NCBI RefSeq assembly: GCF_003182195.1
Contig: NZ_QGTM01000003.1
Span: forward strand, 167,847 to 231,846
Reading direction: 5' to 3'
DNA: 64,000 nt
DNA from: Halomonas sp. A11-A
Lineage (GTDB): Bacteria > Pseudomonadota > Gammaproteobacteria > Pseudomonadales > Halomonadaceae
In this document: piece after piece, positions 1 to 6,792 of the stretch
Numbering within the stretch: position 1 is the stretch's first letter
Layout of the letters: the number at the start of each line of letters is the position of its first letter
Notes under the pieces: model-generated
Told to the model about the DNA's origin: nothing
The model's database searches: none
What the model saw: only the letters and a program-made list of their open reading frames with translations
Translations under genes and position numbers: made by a program

Positions 1-648
1 TGGACGGTGGCGACCCTGTTCCTCATCCTCGCCCTGACGGGACTCAACCTGCTCTACGGCAAGTTCGTGTTTCGCTCGCTGTTCGGCGACGCAATCTGGG
101 GCTCGATGATCTCGGCCTCGAAGCTCGCCCACAACTATCTGGGCCCGCTGTTCGGGGTGCTGCTGATCGTGCTGCTGGCCAGGATGCTCAAGCACAACTG
201 GCCCAAGCGTCATGACCTGGAGTGGTTTCGCCAGGGTGGCGGCCTGGTGGGCAAGGGCCATCCCGATGCCGGCTTCGCCAACGGCGGCGAGAAGCTCTGG
301 TTCTGGCTGCTGGCCACCGCCGGCCTGGCCGTGGTGGCCAGCGGCTTCGTGCTGGATTTCCCCAACTATGGCCAGAGCCGCGACACCATGCAGTGGGCCA
401 ACCTGATCCACAGCGTCGGCGCCCTGGGGCTCACCGCGGTGGCGCTGGGCCATATCTACATCGGCACCATCGGCTCGGAGGGATCGCTGGAGGGGATGAC
501 CACCGGCTACGTGGACGAGACCTGGGCCAAGGACCACCACAACCTCTGGTACGAGGAGGTCAAGGAGCAGGCGGTGCCCGAGGGGCAGGTCGGCGACCAG
601 CCGGCTCCCTCCGGCGATACCGGTGAAACGGCCTCTCGCCCGGGATGA
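1..648 (+). CDS. fdoI: Formate dehydrogenase cytochrome b556 (gamma) subunit, 5' end missing
   Basis: Membrane cytochrome b subunit that anchors a periplasm-facing formate dehydrogenase and passes formate electrons through heme b to quinone. The frame is open to the first base of the window, so the gene starts outside it; the GTG at 7 is not the real start. Hydrophobic helices are visible at about residues 1-20, 40-60, 95-118 and 135-155. The segment with HNYLGPLFG and the later LIHSVGALG...HIYIG carry the histidines expected for heme ligation in FdnI/FdoI proteins. The tail after about residue 185 is hydrophilic. A strong terminator follows at 674. Family assignment is firm; FdnI and FdoI cannot be told apart here. 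Confidence 0.85.
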   Translation, partial: WTVATLFLILALTGLNLLYGKFVFRSLFGDAIWGSMISASKLAHNYLGPLFGVLLIVLLARMLKHNWPKRHDLEWFRQGGGLVGKGHPDAGFANGGEKLWFWLLATAGLAVVASGFVLDFPNYGQSRDTMQWANLIHSVGALGLTAVALGHIYIGTIGSEGSLEGMTTGYVDETWAKDHHNLWYEEVKEQAVPEGQVGDQPAPSGDTGETASRPG

Positions 649-673
649 GTCGCGCCCTCGTCACGGCCTCCAC

Positions 674-699
674 GACACCGCCTACGGGCGGTGTCTTTT
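674..699 (+). terminator. Rho-independent terminator after formate dehydrogenase operon
   Basis: A perfect 9-bp stem (GACACCGCC / GGCGGTGTC) with a TACG tetraloop is followed by TTTTG. It lies 25 bases after the stop of the cytochrome subunit and separates that operon from the DUF1244-moaB-moeA group. Confidence 0.85.
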
Positions 700-759
700 G
701 TTATGCTGGTTCCATCCTGACCCAACTCACCCAACTCACCCAGGGAGAACGAGAGCGCC

Positions 760-1077
760 ATGGACCATCTCGACGACGCCACCCGCACCGAACTCGAGGC
801 CGCCGCCTTCCGCCGCCTGCTCAGGCACCTCGACGAGCACAAGGAGGTGCAGAACATCGACCTGATGAACCTGGCCGATTTCTGCCGCAATTGCCTCTCC
901 AAGTGGCTGGTCAGCGCCGCCGAAGAGCGTGGGGAGACGCTCGACTACGAACGCGCCCGGGAGTACGTCTACGGCATGCCCTACGCGGAGTGGAAGGAGA
1001 AGTACCAGCTGGAGGCCACGCCGGAGCAGCAGGCCGCCTTCCAGGCGCGCCAGGCACAGAAGCAGGAGAAGGCATGA
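760..1077 (+). CDS. DUF1244 family protein
   Basis: A 105-residue soluble acidic protein of unknown function. It matches the small conserved DUF1244 family of proteobacteria, recognisable by the central segment NLADFCRNCLSKWL with two closely spaced cysteines (residues about 44-47) and the following YVYGMPYAEWKEKYQ. A purine-rich ribosome site (GGGAGAACGAGAG) precedes the ATG. Its stop overlaps the moaB start (ATGATG), which suggests translational coupling with the molybdopterin genes, although no role in cofactor synthesis is established. The cysteine pair could bind metal; that is inference. Confidence 0.75.
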   Translation: MDHLDDATRTELEAAAFRRLLRHLDEHKEVQNIDLMNLADFCRNCLSKWLVSAAEERGETLDYERAREYVYGMPYAEWKEKYQLEATPEQQAAFQARQAQKQEKA

Positions 1078-1598
1078 TGGCCGAACCGATGATTCCCCTC
1101 GCCGTTGCGGTGCTGACGATCTCCGACACCCGTAACGAGGAGACCGACCGCAGCGGCCTGGCCCTGGTGAGCTGCCTGACCGATGCCGGCCACCGCCTGG
1201 CCGACAAGCGCATCGTGCCGGACGACATCTACCGCATCCGCGCCGTGGTGGCCGAATGGATCGCCGACCCTGCCATCCAGGTGGTGCTGACCACCGGAGG
1301 GACGGGCTTCACCGGCCGCGACTCCACCCCGGAGGCGGTCGGCGTGCTGCTCGACAAGGAGATCGAGGGGTTCGGCGAGCTGTTCCGCCAGCTCAGCTGG
1401 GAGGAGATCGGCAGCTCCACGGTGCAGAGCCGCTGCCTTGGCGGCCTGGCCAACGCCACCGTGGTGTTCTGCCTGCCCGGCTCCACCGGCGCCTGCCTCA
1501 CCGCCTGGAACGGCATCCTGGCCGAACAGCTGGATAGCCGACACAAGCCCTGCAACTTTGCCAATATTGTGATCCCCGAGCGAGGCCAGCATGGCTGA
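1074..1598 (+). CDS. moaB: Molybdenum cofactor biosynthesis protein MoaB
   Basis: MoaB/MogA-fold protein of about 174 residues, linked to adenylylation of molybdopterin before metal insertion. The molybdopterin-binding core is clear: AVLTISDTR near the N-terminus, TTGGTGFTGRDSTPEA in the middle (the TGGTG phosphate-binding loop) and FCLPGSTGACLTAW near the C-terminus. Two ATGs (1074 and 1077) are possible. An AGGAG at 1064-1068 fits 1077 slightly better by spacing, while 1074 gives the classic ATGA overlap with the previous gene. The 3' end overlaps moeA by 8 bases, so this is an operon. MogA is an alternative name, but the short length and sequence favour MoaB. Confidence 0.9.
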   Translation: MMAEPMIPLAVAVLTISDTRNEETDRSGLALVSCLTDAGHRLADKRIVPDDIYRIRAVVAEWIADPAIQVVLTTGGTGFTGRDSTPEAVGVLLDKEIEGFGELFRQLSWEEIGSSTVQSRCLGGLANATVVFCLPGSTGACLTAWNGILAEQLDSRHKPCNFANIVIPERGQHG

Positions 1599-2796
1599 GC
1601 TCAAGCCCGTGGAGGCGGCACTCTCTGCCCTGCTCGAGGGCGTACAGCCGCTGGGAAGCGAGCGAATCCCCTGCGACCGGGCCGCCGGCAGGATCCTGGC
1701 CGAGCCGGTGGCGGCGACTCTCGACGTGCCCCCCTTCGACAACAGCGCCATGGATGGCTATGCCCTGCACCACCGGGACGCCGGCCGCTGGCTGCGGGTC
1801 AACCAGCGCATCGCCGCAGGCGCCACCGGTGAACCCCTGGCCGCCGACAGCTGCGCACGGATCTTCACCGGCGGGGCCATTCCAGAGGGCGCCGACTGCG
1901 TGGTCATGCAGGAGAGCGTCGAGGTCGACGGCGATTGGGTGCGGGTCCCTGAGGGAGTGCCGGCCGGGGACAATATCCGCCGCCGGGGCCGGGATGTCAC
2001 CGCGGGGAGCGAGCTGCTGCCGGCCGGTGAGCCGCTGGAAGCCGCGGCCCTGGGCCACCTGGCCGGCCAGGGCATCACCGAGGTCACGGTGCGCCGCCGC
2101 CCCCGAGTGGCCCTGCTCTCCACCGGCGACGAGATCGTGGACCCCGGCCAGCCCCTGGGCCCCGGGCAGATCTACAACTCCAACCGCCCCATGCTGCGTC
2201 GATTGCTGGAGCGATTCGGGGCCGAGGTGGTGCACCTTGCCGCGATTCCCGACGAGCCCGAAGGCACTCGCCGTGCCCTCGAGGACGCCGCCCGCCGTGC
2301 CGACCTGGTGGTAAGCACCGGTGGCGTCAGCGTCGGCGAGGAGGATCACGTCAAGGCGGCGGTGGAGGCGCTCGGGCAGCTGGACCTGTGGCGCCTGGCT
2401 ATCCGGCCTGGCAAGCCGCTGGCCCTGGGGCGGCTCCCCGCCGAGGGTCACGAGGCCCGCTTTGTGGGCCTGCCGGGAAATCCGGTATCGAGCTTCGTGG
2501 GGGCCTGGCTGTTCCTGCGCCCACTGATGGGCGCCCTGCTCGGCGCACCAGCTTTGCTCGAGCTGCCGCGCCTGGCGGCGCGCGCCGCCTTTGCTACCCA
2601 GACCGGACCCCGCGCGCACTACATGCGGGTTCGCCTCGAATTCGGCACGGAGGGCATCAGTGCCCACGCCTTCCGTGACCAGAACTCCGGGGTGCTCTCC
2701 TCCTGCATCGCGGCGGATGCTCTGGCGGTGGTCTCGCCAGAGACGCGCCTCGAGGTGGGCGATAGGGTCGACTGCCTCTGGATCGGCGGGGCCTGA
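1591..2796 (+). CDS. moeA: Molybdopterin molybdenumtransferase MoeA
   Basis: Inserts molybdate into adenylylated molybdopterin to form the active cofactor used by formate dehydrogenase and xanthine dehydrogenase, both encoded in this window. The 401-residue length is standard. Visible are the N-terminal PPFDNSAMDGYA signature (about residues 49-60), IFTGGAIPEGAD, the central domain III motif STGDEIV and the VSTGGVSVGEED loop. The C-terminal domain IV begins near LPGNPVSSFV. It overlaps moaB by 8 bases and ends 12 bases from the convergent acpH. Confidence 0.95.
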   Translation: MAELKPVEAALSALLEGVQPLGSERIPCDRAAGRILAEPVAATLDVPPFDNSAMDGYALHHRDAGRWLRVNQRIAAGATGEPLAADSCARIFTGGAIPEGADCVVMQESVEVDGDWVRVPEGVPAGDNIRRRGRDVTAGSELLPAGEPLEAAALGHLAGQGITEVTVRRRPRVALLSTGDEIVDPGQPLGPGQIYNSNRPMLRRLLERFGAEVVHLAAIPDEPEGTRRALEDAARRADLVVSTGGVSVGEEDHVKAAVEALGQLDLWRLAIRPGKPLALGRLPAEGHEARFVGLPGNPVSSFVGAWLFLRPLMGALLGAPALLELPRLAARAAFATQTGPRAHYMRVRLEFGTEGISAHAFRDQNSGVLSSCIAADALAVVSPETRLEVGDRVDCLWIGGA

Positions 2797-2808
2797 GCGC
2801 CTCGCCGG

Positions 2809-3381
2809 CTAGGGATGTGCCGGCACCTCCAGCGCCCTGCGCACCTCCGGCCAGAGCCGCTCGAATCCCTGGCCGAGACGCTTGTGCTCCCGCTCGAGCC
2901 AGGGCACCAGCTCCTCCAGCCGGTTGGGGCCGGAGAGACGGCGCCCGATGCCGGCAATCGCCCGACAGGTGAAGGCGAAATCCGCATAGCAATGCAGCCA
3001 ATCCTGCTCCACCAGCACCGGCACCAGCGTGGCCAGGCGGGCTGGCGCCGGCCGGGCCCGAAGCACCCGGTAGGTGCGGGCCACCAGGGGGGAGTGCCCG
3101 GCCTGAAGGCCCAGTTCCCGCGCCACGAAGTGATCCCACACCAGGTCCAGGGCGATCCCGGCATAGCGTCGCTGGCGATCGGGCACCCGGCGACGGATCC
3201 GCGCCACAACGGGATGCGCATCCACGAAGGCGTCCACCCGACGGTGGTGGCGAATGCCAGCGGCAACCCCCTCCGGCCAGGCGGAGAGGTCGCTCCCCTT
3301 GACCCCGTCGGCGATCAGGTTACCCCACAGGAAGTCATCGCTGCCGCCACGGGCCAGCCAGGCATGGGCGAGGAAGTTCAC
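2809..3381 (-). CDS. acpH: Acyl carrier protein phosphodiesterase
   Basis: Metal-dependent hydrolase that removes the 4'-phosphopantetheine group from holo-acyl carrier protein. The 190-residue protein has the family N-terminus MNFLAHAWLA, followed by GNLIADGVKG, RHHRRVDAFVDAHPVV and a conserved DLVWDHFVA histidine/aspartate motif. It starts with GTG at 3381, only 7 bases after the tusE stop, with no obvious Shine-Dalgarno site, so translation is probably coupled to tusE. It is the last gene of the yccA-tusDCBE-acpH run. Confidence 0.85.
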   Translation of the reverse strand: MNFLAHAWLARGGSDDFLWGNLIADGVKGSDLSAWPEGVAAGIRHHRRVDAFVDAHPVVARIRRRVPDRQRRYAGIALDLVWDHFVARELGLQAGHSPLVARTYRVLRARPAPARLATLVPVLVEQDWLHCYADFAFTCRAIAGIGRRLSGPNRLEELVPWLEREHKRLGQGFERLWPEVRRALEVPAHP

Positions 3382-3388
3382 GAGTGGC

Positions 3389-3742
3389 TCACAGGCAGTG
3401 GGTGGGCTTGGGCAGCCCGGCGATGCGCGCGGCGAGCTTGGCCGGGCTGCCGGGGAAGAGCCGCATCAGGTGGATCGAACGGCCCTTCTCCTCGCCCAGG
3501 GCCATGGCCACGGCCTTCACCAGGGGCCGCATCGCCGGCGCCTGCTCGAAGCGCTGGTAGAAGTCACGCAGCACCTGGATCACCTCCCAGTGCTCATCGG
3601 TTAGCGTGATGCCTTCCTCTTCGGCCAGGCTCCTGGCGACTTCGGGTGTCCAGTCAGCGAGGACGACCAGGTATCCTTCGGGATCCAGTGCCACCTGTTG
3701 CTCGTTAACAGCAAGATAACGGTATATTTCTGTGGTCGCCAT
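3389..3742 (-). CDS. tusE: Sulfurtransferase TusE (DsrC family)
   Basis: Last carrier of the Tus relay; it takes persulfide sulfur from TusBCD and hands it to MnmA for 2-thiouridine formation at the tRNA wobble base. At 117 residues it has the usual DsrC length. The catalytic cysteine is the penultimate residue, in the C-terminal PKPTHCL (family consensus PKPTGCV, so His and Leu are variant neighbours). DWTPEVARSLAEEEGI and HWEVIQVLRDFY are typical. The start abuts the tusB stop (shared base 3742), an operon arrangement. Confidence 0.93.
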   Translation of the reverse strand: MATTEIYRYLAVNEQQVALDPEGYLVVLADWTPEVARSLAEEEGITLTDEHWEVIQVLRDFYQRFEQAPAMRPLVKAVAMALGEEKGRSIHLMRLFPGSPAKLAARIAGLPKPTHCL

Positions 3743-4032
3743 CAGAACCAGCTCACCGTGCGCTGCGCCTCTTCGGTGAGCGTGACAAAGCCCTCCATAT
3801 CGACCCGAATCACCGAGTCGGCGCTGAGCGGCACCAGCCCGCGGGCGGCGAGGTCCTCCTCCAGCACGTAGAGGCGCCCCTGCAGGTCACCGAAGCGGCC
3901 CGCCAGGCTTTCCAGGGCGCCCTGCACCCCGTCCTCGATCATCAGGAGTCGATCGGCCGGCCCCATGGCGGCCAGCGCCTGGCGGTAGACCTCGCTGGTA
4001 GCCGGCGAGCGATTGAGAATATGCAGTAGCAT
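3742..4032 (-). CDS. tusB: Sulfur relay protein TusB (DsrH family)
   Basis: Subunit of the TusBCD hexamer in tRNA 2-thiolation. The ATG at 4032 (MLLHILNRSP) is chosen because that is the conserved family N-terminus and a GGAGAG site lies just upstream; an in-frame ATG 33 bases earlier gives a non-conserved extension. The resulting 96-residue product matches TusB size. Typical features are the DRLLMIEDGVQGAL segment and the VLEEDLAARGL helix. Flanked by tusC and tusE in the standard order. Confidence 0.88.
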   Translation of the reverse strand: MLLHILNRSPATSEVYRQALAAMGPADRLLMIEDGVQGALESLAGRFGDLQGRLYVLEEDLAARGLVPLSADSVIRVDMEGFVTLTEEAQRTVSWF

Positions 4033-4061
4033 CAGGGTCTCTCCGGGCGGCCCCGCCGCCT

Positions 4062-4445
4062 TCAAAAGGTCAGTACCAGTGAATGGGCGGCGGTCAGCGC
4101 AGGCAGCTCCGCGGCCGCGACCGCCCTGGCGGAAAGCATCAACCCTTCGACCACCAGGCCAAAGCGCGCCAGCGCCTCCTCCTCCACCAGCAGGGTATCG
4201 ATATCGTACATCTCGAGCATCTCGAGGGTGGGCGCGGTGCCCTTCTGCCCCAGGGGGCCGCCCGCCTGGCCGGGCACCAGAGCGGTGACGCCCTCGCCCA
4301 TGAAGAGCAGCGTCACCCGGCGCCCGAAGGCGGCGGCCACCAGGGCGGCATCCAGGCCCTCGCGCAGCCAGCTGGTGCCGTGGGGGGCGTGACGCAGGAT
4401 GACCAGTAGATCCCCGTCGACGCCTTGCAGCTTGTCGTTTGACAT
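4062..4445 (-). CDS. tusC: Sulfur relay protein TusC (DsrF family)
   Basis: Middle subunit of the TusBCD complex. The product of about 127 residues shows the DsrE/F fold pattern: LLVILRHAPHGTSWLREGLDAALVAAAFG followed by VTLLFMGEGV and a central MYDIDTLLVEEEAL. The ATG at 4445 is preferred over a GTG two codons upstream because AGGAG sits five bases before it. The gene lies 9 bases after tusD and 29 before tusB, in one operon. Confidence 0.9.
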   Translation of the reverse strand: MSNDKLQGVDGDLLVILRHAPHGTSWLREGLDAALVAAAFGRRVTLLFMGEGVTALVPGQAGGPLGQKGTAPTLEMLEMYDIDTLLVEEEALARFGLVVEGLMLSARAVAAAELPALTAAHSLVLTF

Positions 4446-4454
4446 GGGCACTCC

Positions 4455-4850
4455 TCAGGGTCCGAAGGTGACCAGGCGATCGCAGTGCAGGCCAAGATCC
4501 ACCAGCTGCCCCAGCCCGGTCAGCTCGAAGGGGGGCTCGATGCTGTGGCCCTGCTTGCCGTGGCGTGCCGCCTCGCGCTCATCGAGCAGGCCGCGGCGCA
4601 GCGCCGCGGCGATGCAGACCTGCAGCGGCACGCCGTGCTCGGCGGCCAGCGCCGCCCAACCGTCCACCAGGTGCGGCTCGTCCTGCGGCGGCGTGGCCAG
4701 GCGCGCGGCATTGTGCACACCGTCATGGTAGAAGAATACCCCCTCCAGGCGGTGGCCACGCCCCACCAGCGCCCGGGCAAAGCGCAGGGCGGAATGGGCG
4801 GCCTGGCTGCTGTAGGGCGCCCCCATCAACAGAATCGCGTAGCGCATCAT
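4455..4850 (-). CDS. tusD: Sulfurtransferase TusD
   Basis: Catalytic subunit of TusBCD; its conserved cysteine receives persulfide sulfur from TusA. The active-site cysteine is in LQVCIAAALRRG, exactly the family motif. FFYHDGVHNAARL and the DGWAALAAEHG segment are also typical. Start is 4850 (MMRYAILLMGAPY) or the next ATG at 4847; upstream in-frame ATG at 4862 gives extra residues not seen in the family. A GGAG lies 11 bases before the ATG. First of the four tus genes, about 70 bases from the yccA-like stop. Confidence 0.92.
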   Translation of the reverse strand: MMRYAILLMGAPYSSQAAHSALRFARALVGRGHRLEGVFFYHDGVHNAARLATPPQDEPHLVDGWAALAAEHGVPLQVCIAAALRRGLLDEREAARHGKQGHSIEPPFELTGLGQLVDLGLHCDRLVTFGP

Positions 4851-4923
4851 CGCACTCGACACTCCACAAACAGGCTGGCCCCGCCGAGGCGGGGCCAGCC
4901 GAGGTCCTCGTGACCCGCCAGGA

Positions 4924-5592
4924 TCAGTCGTTGCTCATGATGCCGAGCAGCGACAGCAGGCTGATGAAGAGGTTGTAGATCGACACATAGAGGGTGATGG
5001 TGGCGAGGATATAGTTGGTCTCGCCGGCCCGGTGCACGATCTCGCTGGTCTGGTAGAGGATCGCCGCCGAGGCGAACAGCACGAAGCCGGCGGAGACCAT
5101 CAGCATCAGGGTCGGAATCTGGAAGATCAGCCCGGCGACCATGGCCAGGATCAGCACGATGGCACCGGCCATCAGGAAGTTGCTTAGGAAGCTGAAGTCC
5201 TTTTTGGAGACCAGCGCCACGGCGGAGAGACCGATGAAGGTCAGGCTGGTCATGGCCAGGGCGTTCATGACCAGGGCGGCACCGTTGGGAAGCGCCAGGT
5301 AGGTGTTGAGGATCGGCCCCAGGGTGAAGCCCATGAAGCCGGTGAAGGCGAAGGTCGCCAGCAGGCCGGCGGCCGAATTGGCGGTCTTGTGCACCAGGAA
5401 CATCAGGCCGTAGGCGCCGATGAAGAACACGAAGATGTTGAGCCGTTCAACGCCCATGGCCATGGCGGCGCCAGCGGTCACCGCCGAGAACATCAACGTC
5501 ATGGCGAGCAGGCCATAGGTGTTGCGCAGCACCTTGTTGGTGCTGAGCGCCTGGCTCTGCTGATGGCTAAGCTGGGTGTCTTGGTATGCCAT
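4924..5592 (-). CDS. yccA: Bax inhibitor-1 / YccA-like membrane protein
   Basis: Seven-helix inner-membrane protein of the Bax inhibitor-1 family, 222 residues. In enteric bacteria YccA binds the FtsH protease and modulates degradation of membrane proteins. The N-terminal cytoplasmic tail (QLSHQQSQALSTNKVLRNTYGLLAMTL pattern) leads into consecutive hydrophobic helices from about residue 28, ending in a helix near YVSIYNLFISLLSLLGI, a family C-terminal signature. Context agrees: in E. coli yccA also neighbours tusE and a tRNA-Ser gene. Role as an FtsH modulator is inferred by homology. Confidence 0.88.
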   Translation of the reverse strand: MAYQDTQLSHQQSQALSTNKVLRNTYGLLAMTLMFSAVTAGAAMAMGVERLNIFVFFIGAYGLMFLVHKTANSAAGLLATFAFTGFMGFTLGPILNTYLALPNGAALVMNALAMTSLTFIGLSAVALVSKKDFSFLSNFLMAGAIVLILAMVAGLIFQIPTLMLMVSAGFVLFASAAILYQTSEIVHRAGETNYILATITLYVSIYNLFISLLSLLGIMSND

Positions 5593-5684
5593 GGATCCAG
5601 TGCTCCCTGTGTTTGGTTGGTCGTGGCAGTGGACCTAGAATGCCGACTCGAGGTTCCCCGCGCAAGCCCTTGATGGGGCATCGC

Positions 5685-5948
5685 TCAACGCTGTTTCCCT
5701 GCGCCCGGCAGCCGGGCGGCCGTCGCGTAGCCCCCATCGCCGGCCGCTGTCAGGGCCTCGAGCTCCATCCAGCGGGCTTCGCTGGCGTCATCGCCGGCTA
5801 CCGGCTCGCCCGCTTCCCACGCCATGCGCATCACCACCACCGCGAAGTGGAGTGGCGCCGGCGCACGCACCATCAATAGCCGCCCTCCTCTCACCACCGC
5901 ACAGGAGACGGCGGCGCCGGGAAAGGCGTTGGATTCACTCCCGGTCAT
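5685..5948 (-). pseudogene. NUDIX hydrolase remnant lacking the catalytic box
   Basis: The 87-residue ORF begins like a small NUDIX hydrolase (AVSCAVVRGGRLLMVR) and ends like one (EAGEPVAGDDASEARWMELEAL). The intervening piece, where WSLPGG and the GX5EX7REUXEEXGU NUDIX box should be, is absent. The strands are joined in frame (LLMVRAPAPLHFAVVVMRM). A complete homologue would be about 140-150 residues. The encoded protein cannot bind metal in the usual way, so it is called a pseudogene with an in-frame internal deletion. It could be expressed as a small protein, but nothing supports a function. Confidence 0.65.
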
Positions 5949-6024
5949 GGCACGCTCCCTGGTCGCGGAATGACGTCTGGCACCCTGACGGCATCCTGGC
6001 TAACGCCTTGATCCCAAGGCCCTC

Positions 6025-6052
6025 TTGACCCGGGACCGAAAGCTGGTAATAT
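6025..6052 (+). promoter_or_regulatory. Sigma-70 promoter for tRNA-Ser
   Basis: TTGACC at 6025-6030 and TAATAT at 6047-6052 are separated by 16 bases. The predicted start near 6059 is just upstream of the tRNA at 6068, as expected for a stable RNA gene. Confidence 0.7.
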
Positions 6053-6067
6053 TCACCGCCGTAAGCC

Positions 6068-6157
6068 GGAGGGATGGCAGAGCGGTTGAATGCACCGGTC
6101 TTGAAAACCGGCAAAGGTGAAAGCCTTTCCAGGGTTCGAATCCCTGTCCCTCCGCCA
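6068..6157 (+). tRNA. serT: tRNA-Ser (anticodon UGA)
   Basis: A 90-base class II tRNA. The acceptor GGAGGGA (6068-6074) pairs with TCCCTCC (6147-6153), followed by discriminator G and an encoded CCA (6155-6157). The anticodon loop CTTGAAA carries TGA. A long variable arm and the GGTTCGAATCC T arm are present. It is placed next to the yccA/tus group as in E. coli serT. Confidence 0.97.
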
Positions 6158-6173
6158 CTTCCTATTCAGAATC

Positions 6174-6196
6174 AGGCACCTGCGGGTGCCTTTTTC
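6174..6196 (+). terminator. Terminator after tRNA-Ser
   Basis: AGGCACC-TGCG-GGTGCCT stem-loop followed by a T run (6191-6195), 17 bases past the tRNA end. Confidence 0.85.
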
Positions 6197-6237
6197 GTTT
6201 CTGGCCATCCACCCCCCACCATTCCCAGGAGGGCGCC

Positions 6238-6792
6238 ATGGCGCTGAAGGCTACTATCTGCAAGGCGCGCCTGCAGGTTGCCGACATGGATCGGCACTAC
6301 TACGGCGAGCACGTGCTGACCGTTGCCCGCCACCCATCGGAGACCGACGAGCGCATGATGCTGCGCCTGCTGGCCTTCGCGCGTCACGCCCATCCGGACC
6401 TGGCCTTCGGGCGCGGCGTCAGCACCGATGACGAGCCGGACCTGTGGCTCAGGAGCCTCACCGGCGAGATCGAGCTGTGGGTCCAGCTCGGCCAGCCGGA
6501 CGAGCGGGAGATTCGCCGGGCCTGCGGCCGTTCGCGGCAGGTGGTGATCTACACCTATGGCGGCCACGGCTCCCGGCTCTGGTGGGAGCAACTCGCCGGC
6601 AAGCTGAGGAGCCTTGCCAACCTCACGGTCATCGATGTCGCGCCCGAGACCGTTGCCGAGCTCGGCAGGCTGGCCGCCCGGGGGATGGACCTCAATGCGA
6701 CCCTGCAGGACGGCATGATGTGGCTGGCCACGCCGGAGGCCTCCGTGGAGGTCGGCGTCGAGATCCGCCAGCAGGCCAGCGCGGCTCAGTAG
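6238..6792 (+). CDS. yaeQ: YaeQ family protein
   Basis: A 184-residue protein of the YaeQ family, which has a PD-(D/E)XK nuclease-like fold; its cellular role is not firmly known. Characteristic elements are MALKATICKARLQVADMDRHYY at the N-terminus (cited in part), HPSETDERMMLRLLAFA, the DEPDLW segment (acidic core of the nuclease-like fold), IELWVQLGQPDE and VVIYTYGG. A strong AGGAGG sits six bases before the ATG. It overlaps the 3' end of the convergent antiporter gene by 7 bases. Confidence 0.9.
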   Translation: MALKATICKARLQVADMDRHYYGEHVLTVARHPSETDERMMLRLLAFARHAHPDLAFGRGVSTDDEPDLWLRSLTGEIELWVQLGQPDEREIRRACGRSRQVVIYTYGGHGSRLWWEQLAGKLRSLANLTVIDVAPETVAELGRLAARGMDLNATLQDGMMWLATPEASVEVGVEIRQQASAAQ

